64,000 nt of DNA from Lottia gigantea. Taxonomy: Eukaryota; Mollusca; Gastropoda; Lottiidae. This document shows, piece by piece, positions 24,211 through 34,602 of this stretch (position 1 is its first letter; each line of letters starts with the position of its first letter). The DNA lies in the NCBI RefSeq assembly GCF_000327385.1, contig NW_008710347.1, positions 30,720-94,719 on the forward strand, read 5' to 3'. Under the pieces are notes generated by a model. The model made no database searches, had not been told where the DNA came from, and saw nothing but the letters and a program-made list of their open reading frames with translations. A program made the position numbers and the translations under genes.

Positions 24211-25425
24211 TTATATTAACATTACAACTATAAATAAGATCGTTGATATGAATGTAAATATAAAAAATAATTTACAAAAGAAAGAATCCAGCGTTTGGGA
24301 CAATTGTTCCCATGTCACCTTTTCTTCATTGAAATCTTTAACAAAATTCTGTGATATAGGATTGTTGGACACTGCTGCATCAAAAGACATGACAGAGACG
24401 TTTCTACCACGACATTTACCACAACTTCGAACAAACCAAACCGCAAGACGTGGCACGGGTTGGGTAGATTTCGTATGATGTAGTCTCAATATTGGAATAG
24501 CTAACAAAACAGATAGAGTACTAAGAACCAACAAAATAGTTAAATATACACCTAGCAAAGATATTTGTAAGGAGGTTTGGGGCATACTATCACTGATAAT
24601 CGTCAAAAAGACAACATAAGCTAATAGCACAGTAATAGAAAGGGACATTTTTTCACCAGCATCACTTGGTAAAGCAAATGTAAGAGATCCCATCAGAGAC
24701 AGAAGAAGTATTGGTAATATTAAATTTAACACATAAAATGTTCGTCTCCTCTGAATCTTTAGTTCAATATGAACCGCTGAATAAACTGCTTTGTCTCTTT
24801 TAACAATTGTAGCACCTAGCAAATTCCATTGTCCATTCGGGCTGTAATCTACTGTATTTACTTCAGGATTAAAAATTGTCAGGTTTAATTCGCTTATCGT
24901 AGACACCATTGTTTCTAAACTAATTTTACAAACTTGAACATCAAATGGATAATACGTTGTATCTATATCACAAGATGTTTTAAACAACATACTGGGCTCC
25001 CATTCCAAATATCCATCTGAATTTAAACGAATCGGCAGTTCATCAAATCCAATTTTTGTTCTTTTTTCCACTGAGTTAGCGACGACAATATCTGGTCTCC
25101 AAACCTTTTTCTGGGGAACCACCATATTCTGTAAATCACCATATTCCGATTGGTTCCAAGACAAAAAGTCGTCTTGCCAATAAAGATAAACATACCCTAA
25201 ACTCACCAATGTTTGATCTTTTTCTTGTAACTCGCTAATTGAAATAAGAGAGAAGTCTATCATAATAGGCAATATTTCTTTATCATCATTTACTGGTCGA
25301 ATATCCGAATTATATCCGGTAAATAAAAAACTATGTAAGTTGTAATAATCAGTCTTATCAGCACTGTTTACTATGGATAATGAAATTACAAATAAGAATA
25401 GGGATGTTACAGGATTGTTTTTCAT
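24211..25425 (-). CDS. Intronless Cys-loop (nicotinic-like) receptor subunit, copy 1 (404 aa)
   Basis: One open frame. The ATG at 25,425 starts a signal peptide (residues 1-21); an acceptor (tctatttcag) puts the exon border at 25,461, so only the 5' UTR is split. Extracellular domain: WRPD at 109-112, N-glycosylation sequons, Cys-loop CDIDTTYYPFDVQVC at 152-166. M1 about 230-252, M2 258-279, M3 288-313, a short loop, and M4 382-403 at the C-terminus. The M2 start GEKMSLSITVLLAYVVFL has the Glu of cation channels and Leu at 9'. Known: such subunits form pentameric ligand-gated channels. Odd, by eye: no vicinal Cys in loop C (KRDKAVYSAVH), no loop B Trp (LETMVS), no loop A Tyr (IVVANS), and Tyr in place of the loop D Trp. 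A classical acetylcholine site is therefore unlikely. Nearest relatives may be invertebrate orphan or chemosensory receptors (inference). Confidence 0.92.
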   Translation of the reverse strand: MKNNPVTSLFLFVISLSIVNSADKTDYYNLHSFLFTGYNSDIRPVNDDKEILPIMIDFSLISISELQEKDQTLVSLGYVYLYWQDDFLSWNQSEYGDLQNMVVPQKKVWRPDIVVANSVEKRTKIGFDELPIRLNSDGYLEWEPSMLFKTSCDIDTTYYPFDVQVCKISLETMVSTISELNLTIFNPEVNTVDYSPNGQWNLLGATIVKRDKAVYSAVHIELKIQRRRTFYVLNLILPILLLSLMGSLTFALPSDAGEKMSLSITVLLAYVVFLTIISDSMPQTSLQISLLGVYLTILLVLSTLSVLLAIPILRLHHTKSTQPVPRLAVWFVRSCGKCRGRNVSVMSFDAAVSNNPISQNFVKDFNEEKVTWEQLSQTLDSFFCKLFFIFTFISTILFIVVMLI

Positions 25426-25599
25426 CTTTCTTTTTTCCAATTTGATATTTGTGTATTCTTACTGAAATAGAACATAAAATGAAATATTTAATAGATTATA
25501 ATGATAATCATGAAAAAAAAAATGGCATCATTGTATATTGATAACCTTGAATGTGAGCACGTGAATTGTGAGAATCTGCTCACCGTGAAAATGGTTATG

Positions 25600-26310
25600 A
25601 GACATCGGTTTATCGAGGGAGTGAAAATAATAATTGATCATTGTGATGAGACATGATTAGACCGTTGATTCGATTGTGGGCGTGAAGAAGATAATTGGAT
25701 TGTGAATGGTTAGGCATTTTACGTAAATCAGCAATACGCCTATCCACTTTATTGTTGAGAGTTGTAATCTGCAAAATTGTATCTAACTCAGTGCGTAACA
25801 AATTGTATGTCCGGGTCGTTTGTTGTTCGACTAGACTTGACTGCTATAAAATGCCCTCGCAGTCCGTCCATGAAAATGTTTTTGAGGATACTCTGAATAA
25901 TGGTATGAACTAAGTCATCTCAACTGTACATGTCCCTAGAATATGGCCGCCAAAAGTTTTAACCAATTCTCCAAAATTTTGTTTCAGGCTTAACAAGTTT
26001 TTCTTAGCAAATTGAATATCAGACAAATCGTTAAATCGAATTTTTAAGGAAGATTTTAGTTCTAGCCACAGTTCTTAAACAGGGTGGGTTGTTTTTTATG
26101 TAGCGGATGACGTAATGAGCCGACAGTCCCGTTACCGCTAATCATCCACATGATAAAGCAATCCAACTCGCTCAAGGTCTCGTACCCAGTACGAAAATTT
26201 GTGCCTTCCCCCGAAAATGTTTCAAATAAACACGAAGTTCTGACTCTAGTTGATAAAAATTCTCTGCAAGCATTTCAACAGGTACAGCTTCATTGGCGGG
26301 CATTTTGCAA
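25600..26310 (-). mobile_element. Possible LTR-retrotransposon gag-like fossil
   Basis: Several short minus-strand stretches read like a retroelement capsid precursor (W.ELK...L, then an LKQ.FGE-type motif, then a short acidic/basic coil-forming piece). The frames are broken several times, and no LTRs, polymerase or integrase were found beside it. Looks old. The family cannot be named with confidence. Confidence 0.3.
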
Positions 26311-27289
26311 AATGAGTAGTTAGGTTAATTGGGTGCTAACAAAGAAAATCCTAGCAATAAATTAATTAAGTACGATCTTAATCCTATGAATTAGTGGTCA
26401 AAAGTTTTTCGGAATTGTAAGGCTACTTACTTACTGGCTGTCCTGCCTCCCTTCTTCGTTTTTAGTTGTTGTTAATACCTTGTAGTTGTTGACTTCACTT
26501 TGTGTGTGACGACCACTGCTTAAAAGTCTTTGTTGGTGTCCCAGCTTTACAGTTCTTTCAATAAAATATCAGTTTTATTAATTCGCGTACAGCAATTTAA
26601 CTAGTGAGACAGTATTCTTAAACATGGAATCCACTGGAATGGTCGAACTGGAAGTGCAGTGTTGTCCATTCAATATTTACAAAGTATATTCATTGAAAAA
26701 GCCGACTAGCTCTCTCATTAATTATAAAGTAGAATTATCACGCTGATAAATAATTTATGCCGGACATTTGAATGACCAACAAATTAAAGGGTAATTCGAA
26801 TGTGATATATTAGAGACAATTAAGTCCACATATTAATTAGTCCACGTCATGGGCTGTGATTTTACTACATATTCACAGTCCACCGGCATTCCGTAATGAT
26901 TGTAATATGTAGTTCATGAGAGCCAATCAAATCGCTTAATCAGCCTTCAGAAAAATGACAGAGACAAATTTAATAATTTTCGCTACTCGCCATTCGATTA
27001 AAATTTTGCAATAAATTAACGTCGCTAGTTGTTAATCTTTAATGGACTTCAGTGTGTATACGTTGTTCTATGCGTGAAGTGCAAATTTGGTCGATTTCAG
27101 CGCACATGTAAGTTCAAAATTTGACTATAAACCACAGCAACATACACATCTTTAGTCTGAAAGTATTAACTACATATTAATGGAATACCATTCTGATAAT
27201 GTTGTTATACAAAATTATAGAGGTCTTGACAGCGAATCTAAAACTACGAATATAATAGTGCGTTCAGACGACTAAACTTACGGCAGCTT

Positions 27290-27680
27290 CGTTACCGTTC
27301 TTCGTGCCTGGAAATGTGGACGTATATTGTCGTCGCCCTGTCCGTCCGTTCGTCTTGCCGTTCACATTTCTTGTAGGCGCGATGGAGGCTTGATGTAATT
27401 TGGTGTGCATGTATATATTGATGAGATCTCGGTCAAGTTCGAAATTGGTAGTAATTTGATGACGTGTTTCAGAGTTATTGCCCTTAACTTAGTAAAACCG
27501 CGTCAAAATTTGGCTTGTATGCAAAATTCTAGAAACTAGTTTTTATCCAATCTTGATGTCAAGTTAGAAATTGGCAGAAATGAGTTATTGCCCTTGTGTG
27601 TACAGCATGAGACATTGTTCATGTATGAATTTGTTGATAATTTTATGAACTGTTTCAGGTTTTTGCCTTGACTTATAGAT
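27290..27680 (-). repeat. Dispersed repeat with 'gggcaataactc' core
   Basis: Reads 'cagagttattgcccttaactta' and 'gatctcggtcaagttcgaaattgg', the reverse complement of motifs in 34,960-35,450. A 'gtccgtccgttcgtc' stretch lies at its left end. I associate this repeat type with mollusc genomes. Confidence 0.6.
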
Positions 27681-28408
27681 GATTTTAAGATTATTTGAAA
27701 ATTCAATATTAAGCCACTAAAGATTTTGTTATCATTTCTGACAGCTGGTAGTGGGCGTATGTTACCTTACCTGGCAAGCTATCTTTGTTATATGATCTCT
27801 CATCTTATAAATGTTCAAATCTCATAGGTCAGTGAATTAAATAATTTAAGAATTTCAAAGCAGTTGAATTGAAAACAAACTTAGATTGGGTTTTAATATT
27901 TTAAACGTTGTTTAAATGATTGTGAAATTGAATTAAAAGATCAACCAAGACATGATTTTATTCCTCAAATGTTTCGTGATTTCAACAGAAATTGCCAATC
28001 TATTGTTAAAAGGAATTATTGACAACGTGTCAACAACGTGTCATAAGAGATAATATAAAATTTGTTGCTAATAATTCATAAAATTTATATGCTTTTCTGC
28101 GTCTTTTGGAAGCTATTTACCACAATTTTGAAGCATCTGACTTCATAGTAAAAGGGTTTTCTGAATCAAGTGATTTCTTTGAGTAAATTGTATTTACCCA
28201 TCACACTAAATCTTATTTATATTCTTCATTTAAAGTAGTTTTGTTATCAAAATTTACCTGATTTGATCTTTAACAGACAGTTTTGAAAATGTAACAACGG
28301 CTATAGTACAGTTCGCCATACTGTACACAAGGAAAAGAAGCTACCAGTTGGCCAGGAACAGTAGCAAATAACTACTAAAGTTGAGTACATGACTTTTTAA
28401 TGAATGCG

Positions 28409-28860
28409 AGTCGTATAATAGTTTATAGATAGGGGGCACTTTTTATAATTTAAAAAAAAAATTATAAAAAGTGCCCCCTATCTATAGACTCTTATACTAC
28501 TCTTTTGCCTGCGGTGCCCGCACGCCCACCAAACAAACAACCCCACCAGGTACGCGGTTAATAAACCCGGAGCCTATAGGGGTACTCGTTTACAAACCCC
28601 AAAACGCCCCAGGCCTATGATATCTTCAAATTAACTCATTTATAAACAGAATTAGTTTAATTTTAAAACACGAACAAAAAAAATTCGAAGGAGACGGTTT
28701 GTCTTTGTCTCAAACAACAAATCCCTCATTTCCTCAGAAGCGCAGGCTGTTGGATCTGTAGCAAAAGCAATGCAGTGAAAAGATCTAATGAGAAATGCGA
28801 AATAAAAGATTAGAAAATAAAAAAGGCAATGGTTTTAAAATTATTGGATAAAAATCTCAA
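28409..28860. repeat. Left terminal inverted repeat of the Polinton
   Basis: Pairs with 30,352-30,864. Similarity extends inward to 'ggttttaaaattattggataaaaat'. The outer 75 bases fold back on themselves around an A/T run. Confidence 0.85.
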
Positions 28861-28953
28861 CTGATTAATGGGAGGTAACACCGTTTTTTCTTTATTTACT
28901 TCAGAGTAAAATAACAACTAGTTTATACACAGTTATTGATTTATAATAGCGAT

Positions 28954-29250
28954 TATATCTAGCGATTCTATAGGAGCGGTCATGAACCTTGACCCTTGAA
29001 CTATGACTGGCAATGGTGTAAGAGGGGAGATAACCCTGAAGTATATCTAGCAATTCTATAGGAGCGGCCATGACCCCTGACCCTTGAACTATGACTGGTA
29101 ATAGTGTAAGAGGGGAGATAACTCTGAAGTATATCTAGCGATTTTATAGGAGCGGTCATGACCTTTGACTTTTGAACTATGACTGCCAATAGTGTAAGAT
29201 GGGAGATAACTATGAAGTATATCTAGCGATTTTATAGGAGCGGTCGTGAG
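28954..29250. repeat. 88-bp tandem repeat inside the Polinton, about 3.4 copies
   Basis: 'tatatctagcgattctatagg' recurs at 28,954, 29,042, 29,130 and 29,219. Short open frames on the minus strand here are products of the repeat. Confidence 0.85.
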
Positions 29251-29375
29251 GTGAACATTACCAATCCTAGTAGAAGTGTACATCAATATACATGTAATTG
29301 TTTATGTTTTAAATTTCCTTGTATTTATTAAAACTACTTTGGTTTTTTGTTATTCTTCCTGCATTTCCAATGGCT

Positions 29376-29675
29376 TCAAATAATAGGGTAAAACCTATCT
29401 TTATCTACGATAAATATTTCGTGGGTCCAAAATCCAACGTAGCCTTTTTCGAATTTGCTTTTATATTTGAAAATACGAACGCGATCTCCGACTTTAAATT
29501 TGGGTTTGATATTTAAATTATTTATTTTATTTTCGTAGTTATGTTGTGCGTAAATTTTTGGATTATTTGTGGCTTGTGTTGGTGTGACACCTATAGATGA
29601 ATGAATTTTGTTATTGTATTCATCTACAACCTCTGGTAATATTTTAAGCCATTTTTGGGATTTCAATTCCGTCAA
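29376..29675 (-). pseudogene. Polinton integrase remnant (fossil)
   Basis: Minus strand. It resembles the end of a DDE-type integrase: an EYNN..HSSIG..P motif followed by an SH3/chromo-like tail of the KVGDRVRI...FEKGY type common in Polinton and Ty3 integrases. Further degraded integrase-like sequence continues towards about 30,060. Broken and incomplete. Confidence 0.8.
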
Positions 29676-30066
29676 TAATTTGTTTTTAAGAGTTCTATTA
29701 TATCTCTATCTCTAATAACTACAGCTTTACCTTCATTATGTGTGCTGTAAATTTCAAACCCAAGTGATTTCACATTTTATTATAAAATTCACTTCCTTTA
29801 TCTACCCATAACTTTTGAGGTCGTCTGTCAGATTGTTTCATTATTGTTTGAAATGCGCGTTTGACTGATAAACCTGTTTTGTTTTTGAGAAGAATAACCC
29901 AAGTATATCTTTGTACAAATCTATAACTGTTAAGTAATATTTATATCCTCTTTAGACTGGCATATGAATTAAATCTGCTGACCATATTTCATCATCAAAC
30001 ACTTTGACTTTTAAAAAATGTTTGTTTTTTCTAAAGTCTTTGTGTATTTCATCTGTTATTTACATA

Positions 30067-30282
30067 TCATTCGATTATCATTTGTTTGTCTGCTTCATGT
30101 CTGGATGTTATGTCTTTGTTTCTGTATAATATATCATGTTTAAGTGCAGCGGCATCAACTCTATTGACGGGTTCTTCTCCTGGTTTGGGTTTATCGTTTT
30201 CGTCTAATCGTAGATCTAATCTTGTACCTGGACCAGTGTAATTAAGACCGGGAAGATTTTTTCTCCGGGGTATTTTGCCCAT
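30067..30282 (-). pseudogene. Parvovirus-type phospholipase A2-like domain remnant in the Polinton (fossil)
   Basis: Shows the calcium-loop motif YTGPGT and the HD catalytic pair in ALKHDILY, with a surrounding D..N.PKPGEEPVN.VD stretch. Known: phospholipase A2-like domains of this kind occur in parvovirus VP1 and in some Polinton/adintovirus-like elements. Incomplete fossil; it lies just inside the right inverted repeat. Confidence 0.75.
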
Positions 30283-30351
30283 GGAAATCCAGGAAGAGAA
30301 CCTAATGATTTTTGAATGTCAGAACCGAAATAAGTTTTAGGAGTTTGAGCA

Positions 30352-30864
30352 ATTATCATTGACATTTTTATCCAATAATTCTAAAACCATTGCCTTTTTT
30401 GTTTTCTAGTCTTTTATTTCGCATTTCTATTATATGTTGTAATTCTTTCAACTCGTTAGATCTTTTCACTGCTTAGCTTATATTTGCTCAGATCCAACAG
30501 CTTGCACCTCTGAGGAAATGAGGGATTTGTTGTTTGAGACAAATTTGGCTACTTTTGGGATGGGAGATGATAGAGCTGAGAAGAAACCGTCTCCTTCAAA
30601 TTTCTGTTGTTCGTGTTTTAAAATTAAACTAATTCTGTTTTTAAATGAGTTAATTTGAAGATATTATAGGCCTGGGGCGCTTAGGGGGTGACCCCTGTAG
30701 CCTCCGGGTTTATTAACCGCGAGCCTGGTGGGGTTGTTTGTTTGGTGGGCTTGCGGGCGCCGCAGGCAAAAGAGTAGTATAAGAGTTTATAGATAGGGGG
30801 AACTTTTATAAAAAAAAATTTTAATTATAAAAAGTGCCCCCTATCTATAAACTCTTATACTACT
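30352..30864. repeat. Right terminal inverted repeat of the Polinton
   Basis: Reverse complement of 28,409-28,860 with small length differences; ends ...CTTATACTACT before the aatgcg duplication. Confidence 0.85.
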
Positions 30865-31082
30865 AATGCGCAATTTTTTTTTTTGACCAATCATACCTTA
30901 GTCTTTTACAAATACTCATAGCAAGTTTCGTCAAAATCCACGAAGAATTGTGCCTTCTAGAGTGTTTACAAGCAATTGTGGAGTCGATTGTAGTTTTCAA
31001 ACCAATCAATAAATTTGACTCGTGAAGATGTGGCAATTTATATATCAGGATGCAGTTGTATTGTTTTAACCATTTGACAACA

Positions 31083-31265
31083 TTAAAGGGACAGTCCCGC
31101 CATCCGTGCAACTAATAGTACCATAGTGTAGATGTTTGTAGCTACGCTTATCAATTATAGTGTTCATAGTCGAAATTTGAGCCTTTAAATCCATGTGTGT
31201 CCAGAATTATCTGCGTTAGAAAGATAAAAAGACGATATGTCTTTTCTTGGCGAATATGTCCTTTA
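31083..31265 (+). repeat. Dispersed repeat family B copy
   Basis: Begins 'ttaaagggacag' and contains 'gagcctttaaatccatgtg' followed by 'tgtccagaattatc', shared with copies near 46,472, 50,440 (head only) and 59,738. Confidence 0.7.
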
Positions 31266-31619
31266 AACTTAACCATAATATTGTGATCATTAAATTAAAT
31301 GTTATATGGATGTCTTACCCGTTAAGTTATTATTTGGTGAGTAGCTGTTTGTCATAACAAGTCACTGTTTGTTATAAAAAGTCTCTAACTGCCATCAAAG
31401 TTTTCACTTGAATATTTATCTAATATATCCCTCCAGCGGATGTTAATATCACAAACTAGGTCTAGTTGTTGATAGTCTTGGTAGTTTGACTGGTTTAATT
31501 TGAATGACTCTGTGCTGTTGGATTGGTATAGTTGATTAAACACGAGATCAGAGTATCGTAATATGCCTAGTAATCTAATCCATTTTAAGTATCAGACAAG
31601 AGTGATACTGTGAAATATA

Positions 31620-32060
31620 TAATTATACAAATACTATAATTATATACTCACGAAATGATTATAAAGTCAACACGGCTTGCCAAATATTTCAATAATATAC
31701 TTATTTATACTTATATGAAAATCCCTGAATGAAAATTTTCCATTCTTTCTCAAACATATTATGTAGATCGAGACATCCGTCTCTATTCCAGCCTGATAGC
31801 TATTTTGAAAATTGTTGGTTAGTGTTTACTCCAACCGATATCCATCAAATTTGTACCAGAGGCTAAAATAGAGGCAGATGTTTCGGACTAAAAGACAAGT
31901 CTCGCCTCAGTTACATTGGAATGATCGATAATGGTGAATTTAAAGTCCAGCACAAAATACGATAAAAACATGTTGTATATTCTTACCACAGAACAACTGT
32001 CATTGTCAGTGCAAAACCACAGTTCTATGCTAGATTTTGGTATCTTTCACTCTTTCGGTA
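31620..32060. repeat. Orphan receptor 5'-flank segment
   Basis: Matches the distal 5' flank of receptor copy 3 (about 39,690-39,925): 'cgataatggtgaat', 'taccacagaa', 'actgtcattg' and 'caaaacca.agttct.tgc' occur in the same order. No receptor gene lies where one would be expected beside it (to the left), so this looks like the remains of another duplicated unit. Confidence 0.55.
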
Positions 32061-33387
32061 TCAGACGAAGTTCGTAATATCTTGACACTGTAAAGATGCC
32101 TATATAGGTGATGAATAAAACGAAGAGATCCTTGGGGGTCATTGAAATTTGTGTTAGGACGGTTTCAAATTCCGTCAAGGGAGTTAACTACAATTAAGCA
32201 TATTCGACTTTCAAGTTCCTAGCAACATTTAACAACCGCAAATATTTAGCAGTTTTGTCAGTTTATATTTTATCCGCGGGTGTTTTATTTATCGATTTTT
32301 CGAGCAAAGAATTACAATTCGAAGACATTGTCATAATAACTGAGTTATTTCAATTAATTTTTCCCATCGCCAAAGTGGATTTACAACCAATCAAATTCCA
32401 TAGCCACTGTAGCTTGGGTCAATTTCAATGATATTAAGAAACCTGTCCAGGCCCTGTTTCGTCGAAGCTGAACTTCAACAAAGAGCGACGATAGATGTTA
32501 CTTAAATGACAAATTTCTCAGAATTAAAATTATTTGCTTATTTCATATCAATTGTAACTGGGTGCAGGATTGATCATTTATGTTTATTTGAGGTATAGAA
32601 CATAGTTGAAGTTCCTTCTTACCTGTAAAAGTTGTAATTGTTGTTATAGTGTAGTAATTGATATAGGACTAGCCAAGAAAAAAACCTTTAGAATATCTTG
32701 CATGTATTTCTTCGAAAAAGCTGTTTTGTTAGTTTCACGTGACTCTGTGACCCTTGAACTTTCGGTTGCTCACGTTGTTTTAAATGGCCGACGTGAGATC
32801 AGTTTCGTTAAAATACTTTTATGGAACCGATGGCGTGACATAATTTTATTGGTGTAGTGGGATTATGATGGTATGACTGAACTACAACAAAATCCATCTT
32901 TCAGAATAAATGTGGGTTCGGCGGATCAAAACAAAATCCACAAGGCACCATTATGCTTTATCTATTTCACAAAACAAAATGTAAGACAAAATGAATCACT
33001 CGGAAACAACTGTGATAATTTTCGTTGTCGTTCGTAGAAAAATCCAAAACATTCTATGACAGAGGCGTTTTCTGGCAAAGGGGTATAACTCGTATCTACA
33101 AACTTAGTCCATTCAGCCGACGACCAGTGAGCTAGACTATTTGATTAGGCCTTTAAGATTCAAGGTTCCCTTAGGCAACTTGCAAAACAATGAGATAAAG
33201 CCATTAAGTTTATAAGAGAAAAAAAAATTCATAATATAAATTATAACAGTGTGGAAACTGCTATAAGTTTAATGCAAAACATTAAAAAACACAACTGTTT
33301 TAAAATCAGCTAGAGAAAGCACACATATCATGTAAAAAATACACCAATTCTTTTCAATCAGGTCAAATGTAATGATTGGTTACAGAA

Positions 33388-34602
33388 TTATATTAACATT
33401 ACAGTTATAAATATGACCGTTGATATGAAGGTCAAAATAAAAAATAATTTACAAAAGAAAGAATCCATAGTTTGGGACAATTGTTCCCATGTAACCTCTT
33501 CTTCGCGGAAATCCTTAACAAAATTCTGTGATTTAGGATTGTGGGACACTTCTGCATCATCAGAGACTGTAGAGATTTTTCTTTTACAGCATTTACCACA
33601 ACTTCGAACAAACCAAACCGCAAGACGTGGCACGGGTTGGGTAGATTTCGTATGATGTAGTCTCAATATTGGAACAGCTAACAAAACTGCGAGAGCACTA
33701 AGAGCCACCAAAATAGTTAAATATACACCTAGTAAAGATATTTGTAAGGAGGTTTGGGGCATACTATCACTGATAATCGTCAAAAAGACAACATAAGCTA
33801 ATAGCACAGTAATAGAAAGGGACATTTTTTCACCAGCATCACTTGGTAAAGCAAATGTAAGAGATCCCATCAGAGACAGAAGTAGTATTGGTAATATTAA
33901 ATTTAACACATAAAATGTTCGTCTCCTCTGAATCTTTAGTTCAATATGAACCGCTGAATAAACTGCTTTGTCTCTTTTTACAATTTTAGCACTAAGCAAA
34001 TTCCATTGTCCATTCGGGCTGTAATCTACTGTATCTATTTCAGGATCATTTATAATGAGGTCCAATTCGTATATTTTAGACATCATTGTTTCTAGGCTAA
34101 TTTTACAAACTTGAACATCAAATGGATAATAAGTTGTATCTATATCACAAGATGTTTTAAACAACATACTGGGCTCCCATTCCAAATATCCTTCTGAATT
34201 TAAACGAATAGGCAGTTCATCAAATCCAATTTTTGTTCTTTTTTCTACTGAGTTAGCGACAACAATATCTGGTCTCCAAACTTTTTTTTGTGGAACCACC
34301 ATATTCTGTAAATCACCATATTCCGATTCGTTCCAAGATAAAAAGTCGTCTTCCCAATAAAGATGAATTAACCCAAAACTCACCAATGTTTGATCTTTTT
34401 CTTGTAACTCACTAATTGAAATAAGAGAGAAGTCTATAACAATAGGCATTATTTCTTTATCATCATTTACTGGTCGGATATCCGAATTATATCCGGTAAA
34501 TAAAAAACTATGTAAGTTGTAATAATCAGTCTTATCAGCACTGTTTACTATGGATAATGAAATTAGCAATAAGAATAGGGATATTACAGGATTGGTTTTC
34601 AT
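33388..34602 (-). CDS. Intronless Cys-loop receptor subunit, copy 2 (404 aa)
   Basis: Same architecture and length as the copy at 24,211: signal peptide, sequons, the identical Cys-loop CDIDTTYYPFDVQVC, M1-M3, short loop, C-terminal M4. The single coding exon begins after an acceptor (tgtatttcag) at 34,626, in the 5' UTR. Intact frame, so probably functional. By eye it differs from copy 1 mainly in the region after the Cys-loop (SKIYELDLIINDPEID against STISELNLTIFNPEVN), in loop D (GLIHLYW against GYVYLYW) and in the M3-M4 loop (CCKRKISTVSDD). It also lacks the loop C vicinal Cys and the aromatic box. It keeps the M2 cation-type Glu and the 9' Leu. A neighbouring copy lies 4.4 kb to the right in the same orientation. 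Confidence 0.92.
   Translation of the reverse strand: MKTNPVISLFLLLISLSIVNSADKTDYYNLHSFLFTGYNSDIRPVNDDKEIMPIVIDFSLISISELQEKDQTLVSFGLIHLYWEDDFLSWNESEYGDLQNMVVPQKKVWRPDIVVANSVEKRTKIGFDELPIRLNSEGYLEWEPSMLFKTSCDIDTTYYPFDVQVCKISLETMMSKIYELDLIINDPEIDTVDYSPNGQWNLLSAKIVKRDKAVYSAVHIELKIQRRRTFYVLNLILPILLLSLMGSLTFALPSDAGEKMSLSITVLLAYVVFLTIISDSMPQTSLQISLLGVYLTILVALSALAVLLAVPILRLHHTKSTQPVPRLAVWFVRSCGKCCKRKISTVSDDAEVSHNPKSQNFVKDFREEEVTWEQLSQTMDSFFCKLFFILTFISTVIFITVMLI

Larger units (their letters stand above)
25426..28402. other. Intergenic stretch upstream of receptor copy 1
   Basis: Holds the acceptor-side 5' UTR of copy 1 (25,426-25,461), a possible retroelement fossil at 25,600-26,310 and a dispersed repeat at 27,290-27,680. 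The remainder shows no coding exon. Confidence 0.45.
28409..30864. mobile_element. Reduced Polinton/Maverick element (2.46 kb), fossil
   Basis: Ends start 5'-AG (AGTcGTATAAtAGTTTATAG / AGTAGTATAAGAGTTTATAG) and are flanked by an exact 6-bp target duplication, aatgcg, at 28,403-28,408 and 30,865-30,870, as expected of Polintons. Long inverted repeats run about 450-510 bases at each end; each tip also contains its own fold-back of about 40-base arms. Inside are a short tandem repeat, an integrase-like remnant and a phospholipase A2-like remnant. Autonomous relatives are 15-20 kb; polymerase, ATPase, protease and capsid genes are absent. It is a broken, internally reduced copy. The two ends differ visibly from each other, so it is not recent. 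Confidence 0.9.

Noticed and set aside
29001-29286. Two 62-65-codon minus-strand frames with similar sequence
   Set aside because: They are two registers of the 88-bp tandem repeat inside the Polinton, not genes.
33413-33655. Plus-strand frames over the 3' ends of the receptor genes (also 24,167-24,478 and 37,790-38,020)
   Set aside because: They recur only because the receptor genes are duplicated; antisense to M4 and the intracellular loop.
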